Origin: Oscillospiraceae bacterium
GTDB taxonomy: Bacteria; Bacillota; Clostridia; Oscillospirales; Ruminococcaceae
Length of the DNA stretch: 6,692 nucleotides
Assembly: GCA_028694405.1 (NCBI GenBank)
Contig: JAQUTM010000126.1
Coordinates: forward strand, 1-6,692
Reading direction: 5' to 3'
Shown here: positions 6,057 through 6,692 of the stretch, piece after piece
Layout: the number at the start of each line of letters is the position of its first letter
Numbering within the stretch: position 1 is the first letter of the stretch
Made by a program: the position numbers and the translations under genes
Notes under the pieces: model-generated
What the model was told of the DNA's origin: nothing
Database searches by the model: none
What the model saw: only the letters and a program-made list of their open reading frames with translations

Positions 6057-6118
6057 TATATATAACACTTTATTGAATTAAAGTGATTTATATTAAAAAC
6101 CATATGGAGGTATGAAAA

Positions 6119-6692
6119 ATGGCACGAGTATACAATTTTAGCGCAGGCCCATCTATGTTACCTGAAAAAGTATTACGCACTGCACAGTCAGAACTGTTGG
6201 AGTACGGGCAGAGTGGACAGTCAGTAATGGAGATGAGTCATCGATCTAGTGTGTATGATGCCATTATCAAAGATACCGAAGCTCGTCTACGCCGCGTGAT
6301 GAATATTCCCGATAACTATAAAGTTGGTTTTTTTCAAGGCGGTGCCAGCACACAATTTGCTATGGTACCCCTTAACCTAATGACAACCGGCGAGGCAGAT
6401 TATATTGTAACAGGCCAGTTTAGTGGCAAAGCTGCAAAGGAAGCTGCCAAATTTGGCAAAGTAAATATAGTAGCTTCTACCAAAGAACAAAACTTTACCT
6501 GTATTCCTGACGTGGACAAAATTACATACAACAAAAATGCAAGCTATATTCACATCTGCGAAAACAACACCATTTTCGGTACCCGTTTTACCAAGCTTCC
6601 GCAAGTAGACGGTATTCCTCTGGTTGCTGATATGAGCAGTTGTATTTTAAGCCGTCCTACAGATGTAACCAAATACGGCGCCATTTATTTTG
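6119..6692 (+). CDS. serC: Phosphoserine aminotransferase, N-terminal part (3' end off the window)
   Basis: A PLP-dependent class V aminotransferase that converts 3-phosphohydroxypyruvate and glutamate to O-phosphoserine and 2-oxoglutarate in serine biosynthesis, in the cytoplasm. The 191 visible codons are open to the right edge, about half of a usual protein of some 360 residues. The start MARVYNFSAGPSMLP matches the SerC N-terminus. The substrate-binding SHR motif is at 40-42, the PLP-phosphate loop GGAS at 74-77, and ENNT at 148-151 corresponds to the family's cofactor-contact Thr. Asp171 in ADMSS should pair with the pyridine nitrogen, followed by ILSRPTDVTKYG. The Schiff-base lysine lies just past the edge. 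GGAGG at 6106-6110 is eight bases before the ATG; an earlier ATG at 6112 is too close to that site. serA often follows in relatives, but it is not visible here. Confidence 0.96.
   Translation, partial: MARVYNFSAGPSMLPEKVLRTAQSELLEYGQSGQSVMEMSHRSSVYDAIIKDTEARLRRVMNIPDNYKVGFFQGGASTQFAMVPLNLMTTGEADYIVTGQFSGKAAKEAAKFGKVNIVASTKEQNFTCIPDVDKITYNKNASYIHICENNTIFGTRFTKLPQVDGIPLVADMSSCILSRPTDVTKYGAIYF

Noticed and set aside
6063..6118. Riboswitch or T-box in the serC leader
   Set aside because: The leader from the strong promoter is only about 55 bases, with a single short stem and no terminator hairpin or T-box sequence.

Overview
The window looks like an ordinary stretch of chromosome from a Gram-positive anaerobe of the Clostridia, plausibly Oscillospiraceae/Ruminococcaceae. 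This is inference from AT-rich intergenic DNA, strong AGGAG-type ribosome binding sites, sigma-A-like promoters, a lipobox lipoprotein, U-tract hairpin terminators, and a CNNM transporter, AI-2E-family protein and DeoD of Gram-positive type. I see no mobile element, CRISPR array, tRNA or rRNA.

Layout. Left edge, minus strand: the N-terminal 140 codons of a cysteine-rich GNAT-like protein (running off at base 1), preceded upstream by a perfect 15-bp hairpin and a CNNM/HlyC-type transporter gene (558-1823) with a TTG start. A divergent promoter region (about 1824-2059) follows. On the plus strand comes a probable three-gene operon: an AI-2E-family membrane protein, a translationally coupled small lipoprotein of unknown function (ATGA overlap), and a PAP2-family phosphatase. 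It ends at a hairpin that also serves a convergent minus-strand gene for a 62-aa PLDNc-like membrane peptide. Next are deoD (purine nucleoside phosphorylase) with its own terminator, a 240-bp AT-rich gap, and serC (phosphoserine aminotransferase) with a near-perfect sigma-A promoter; serC runs off the right edge.

How they fit. Four of the proteins are membrane or cell-surface proteins: a divalent-cation transporter, a possible small-molecule exporter or antiporter, a lipoprotein, and a lipid phosphatase, with the PLDNc peptide alongside. deoD (nucleoside salvage) and serC (serine and PLP-linked metabolism) are separate housekeeping units with their own promoters. No clearly novel system is visible. 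The points most worth checking are the AI-2E/lipoprotein/PAP2 operon, an operator-like palindrome at the CNNM transcription start, the hairpin in front of the GNAT-like gene, and the variant C1 motif in the PAP2 protein.
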